From Siphonobacter curvatus (GTDB lineage: Bacteria; Bacteroidota; Bacteroidia; Cytophagales; Spirosomataceae): a stretch of DNA of 64,000 nt. The notes beneath the pieces are model-generated. The model saw only the letters and a list, made by a program, of their open reading frames with translations, was not told the DNA's origin and ran no database searches. The DNA lies in contig NZ_PTRA01000001.1 of assembly GCF_002943425.1 (NCBI RefSeq), positions 806,001 to 870,000 of the forward strand. The letters are read 5' to 3'. Of the stretch, positions 62,334 through 64,000 are shown piece by piece; positions within the stretch are counted from its first letter, which is position 1, and each line of letters opens with the position of its first letter. The position numbers and the translations under genes are program-made.

Positions 62334-63135
62334 GCCAAACGCCCGGACGTGGTACGCTAACGCCCTTGGTAATCCCGCGTTGCATGTTATCCGGACCGAA
62401 GTAATACAGCGGCCAGCCTTTGTACACCAATTGCGTACGACCAAAGACCGTGATGGTTTTAAAGTCTGCGGCATCCAGCAATGAGGGAACGTTTTTAGCA
62501 GAAAACTCGGCTAAGGGCCAGGTCGCATTATTACTGAAATCGGATTTGGTATAGGTGTTGGTATCCCGTTTATCCGGAGCAAAGGCGTATAAGGTACGGC
62601 CCAGACTATCGACCAGGAAAAGCGTTTCACCCGTTCCTTCCGCGTACGTTCCGTTGTATTTCTTTCCATCATTGCCCACTAGCTGAGCCATGCCGAGCAT
62701 GACGCTGAAATGCGGCTTGGCAACAAACCAGACGTTATTTACCTTATCGCCTTTGGTGTCGCCAGCGGCGGCATCATTCTGGTAATAGTACAGCGGCCAG
62801 CCTTTGTAGGTCGTTTGCTTACTACCGTCAGCTCGGGTAATCGTAGCGAAATCAGCGGTGGCCAGGCCCGAAGCCAGTTTAGGATTTTCTGCGTAGAACA
62901 CGGGCCATACGCCCAAACAGTTGCCTTCGCATACCGATGCTCCGGCAACGTCGCGGGCGAAGAAGTACAGCGTTTTCCCTTTGGAGTCCGTCAGCACTTG
63001 TCCTAGAGACGTTGATTGAATGGAAACGTCCGCGGCGGGCGTAGTTTGATCATCCTTGGAATCAGAAGAGCAGGCGGTTAATAAAACAGCGGCTGCCAGG
63101 GTGTAAAGAAAGTTTTTCAGGTACATAGAGTTCAT
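62296..63135 (-). CDS. Lipoprotein with two YX4D-type (Lipoprotein_15) repeats
   Basis: A 279-residue lipoprotein with lipobox LLTAC (Cys about 21) and the acidic mature start SSDSKDDQ. The mature part has two homologous halves, each with a TLY-aromatic strand and a WPLYYY unit: TLYFFARD...CEGNCLGVWPVF...YKGWPLYYYQND and TLYAFAPD...ATWPL...YKGWPLYYFGPDN. This is the pattern of the secreted-repeat family PF03640. A Cys pair (CEGNC) is present only in the first half. Function unknown; surface or periplasmic. ATG 63126 is an alternative start. Confidence 0.85.
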   Translation of the reverse strand: MNSMYLKNFLYTLAAAVLLTACSSDSKDDQTTPAADVSIQSTSLGQVLTDSKGKTLYFFARDVAGASVCEGNCLGVWPVFYAENPKLASGLATADFATITRADGSKQTTYKGWPLYYYQNDAAAGDTKGDKVNNVWFVAKPHFSVMLGMAQLVGNDGKKYNGTYAEGTGETLFLVDSLGRTLYAFAPDKRDTNTYTKSDFSNNATWPLAEFSAKNVPSLLDAADFKTITVFGRTQLVYKGWPLYYFGPDNMQRGITKGVSVPRPGVWPIVNQSSAAAPQ

Positions 63136-63251
63136 CGTTTACGATTCATCTAGGGTACTCGGAGAAAAGGTCGGAAAAGTTGTTTCAGCCGAAAAATTTA
63201 TCCATCTGTCGAAAAGCCGGGCTCTTGTGGAACGTAAACCGCAGGATTGGT

Positions 63252-63282
63252 TTTGTCTTCGGGTCGAAATGGGTTAATTTCG
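63252..63282 (+). promoter_or_regulatory. Promoter of the nucleoside transporter gene
   Basis: TTTG (63252-63255), 19-base spacer, TAATTTCG (63275-63282; one mismatch to TAnnTTTG). Leader about 35 bases. Confidence 0.6.
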
Positions 63283-63323
63283 CAGGGTTTCATCACACAC
63301 TAGCAGTAGCTTCCACTTACCAT

Positions 63324-64000
63324 ATGGATCGATTTACCGGATTGATTGGCATTATTGTTATTCTGGGCATCGCTTTTGCCTTATCCAATAACCGAAAAGC
63401 CATCAATTATCGAACAGTAGGCATTGGCCTGGCCCTTCAGGTCGGTCTGGCTGTTTTCATCTTAAAAACTTCCGCCGGTCAACAACTTTTTGGAGCTATC
63501 GGCGAGCTCGTCAAAAAATTACTCGATAAAGCCAGCGAAGGAGCCACCTTCGTTTTTGGTCCTCTAGTTAATTCACCCCTGTTAACCAGCGTTTTCGGAG
63601 CTTCTAACAACTTCATTTTCTTTTTCCAGATTGTTCCTACGATCATTTTTGTGGCCGTACTGGTGAACATGATGTACCACTTAGGAATTATGCAACGCAT
63701 CATTTCCGTATTGGCTCGGGGCATGTACTGGCTCATGGGCGTGAGTGGGGCGGAAGCTCTTTCTAACGTATCGAGTGCTTTCGTAGGGCAGGTGGAGGCT
63801 CAGATTATGATCAAGCCTTATCTGAAAGACATGACCAAATCCGAATTGATGTCTTCCATGACGGGTAGTTTTGCCTGTATTGCCGGAGGGGTCATGGCGA
63901 CGTATATCAAATTGGGCGTGGATGCTTCGTATCTGTTGGCGGCTAGTCTGATGGCGGCTCCCGGAGCCCTGGTTATTTCGAAAATCGTCTATCCCGAAAC
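63324..64000 (+). CDS. Concentrative nucleoside transporter (CNT/NupC family), 3' truncated
   Basis: Open from ATG 63324 (MDRFTGLIGIIVILGIAFALS) to the window edge, 225 codons of an expected ~410. CNT-family motifs are visible: VFGASNNFIFFFQIVPTIIFVAVLVNMMYHLGIMQ (about 91-125), SGAEALSNVSSAFVGQVEAQIMIKPYL (about 140-166, the helical-hairpin nucleoside site) and SELMSSMTGSFACIAGGVMATYI. It imports nucleosides with Na+ or H+ across the inner membrane. Its own promoter is predicted just upstream. Confidence 0.93.
   Translation, partial: MDRFTGLIGIIVILGIAFALSNNRKAINYRTVGIGLALQVGLAVFILKTSAGQQLFGAIGELVKKLLDKASEGATFVFGPLVNSPLLTSVFGASNNFIFFFQIVPTIIFVAVLVNMMYHLGIMQRIISVLARGMYWLMGVSGAEALSNVSSAFVGQVEAQIMIKPYLKDMTKSELMSSMTGSFACIAGGVMATYIKLGVDASYLLAASLMAAPGALVISKIVYPE

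Overview
The window comes from a member of the Bacteroidota, most likely Cytophagales (Spirosoma/Siphonobacter-like). I infer this from gene content, not from a search: two SusC/SusD outer-membrane pairs, a C25 peptidase with a type IX secretion-type C-terminal domain, lipoproteins with acidic residues after the Cys, and Bacteroidota promoters of the form TTTG-N19/20-TAnnTTTG in front of several genes. It reads as ordinary chromosome (gyrB, glnS, ppk1, ald, nnr). I saw no tRNA, rRNA, CRISPR array, transposase or phage gene.

Layout. 1-8 kb: the tail of an outer-membrane barrel gene, a CPA-type antiporter, a SusC/SusD pair and a secreted endonuclease/exonuclease/phosphatase-fold enzyme. 8-20 kb: a methyltransferase, a membrane glycosyltransferase, glnS, a double-domain universal stress protein, then a three-gene minus-strand operon (acyltransferase, GT-C-like membrane protein, 1474-aa PorU-like C25 peptidase). 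20-27 kb: PadR regulator with a PspC/adhesin-type envelope protein, the NAD(P)HX repair enzyme, a DUF4136 lipoprotein and an Omp85 protein. In between lies a possible minus-strand small RNA with its own terminator. 27-32 kb: a second SusD/SusC pair behind a near-consensus promoter.

32-46 kb is the metabolic core: alpha-L-rhamnosidase (GH78), rhamnose mutarotase, isomerase, an FGGY kinase, a fused rhamnulose-1-phosphate aldolase/lactaldehyde dehydrogenase, a GntR-type regulator, and LutA/LutBC. Together they would release rhamnose from glycans, split it to DHAP and L-lactaldehyde, oxidise that to L-lactate, and take L-lactate on to pyruvate. The spacers here hold inverted repeats of one G/T-rich family on both sides of rhaM.

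46-56 kb: a MoxR-type AAA+ ATPase and a VWA protein, natural partners, are separated by a BlaI/BlaR1-like pair, an FAH-family sugar-acid dehydratase and a Bax-inhibitor-1 protein. Next to the VWA gene are frameshifted remains of what looks like a Doc-type toxin-antitoxin pair. The blaI-like promoter is a perfect consensus covered by two dyads 20 bp apart. 56-64 kb: a cysteine-desulfurase-like aminotransferase, gyrB, ppk1, a coiled-coil membrane protein, a two-repeat lipoprotein and the start of a nucleoside transporter gene.
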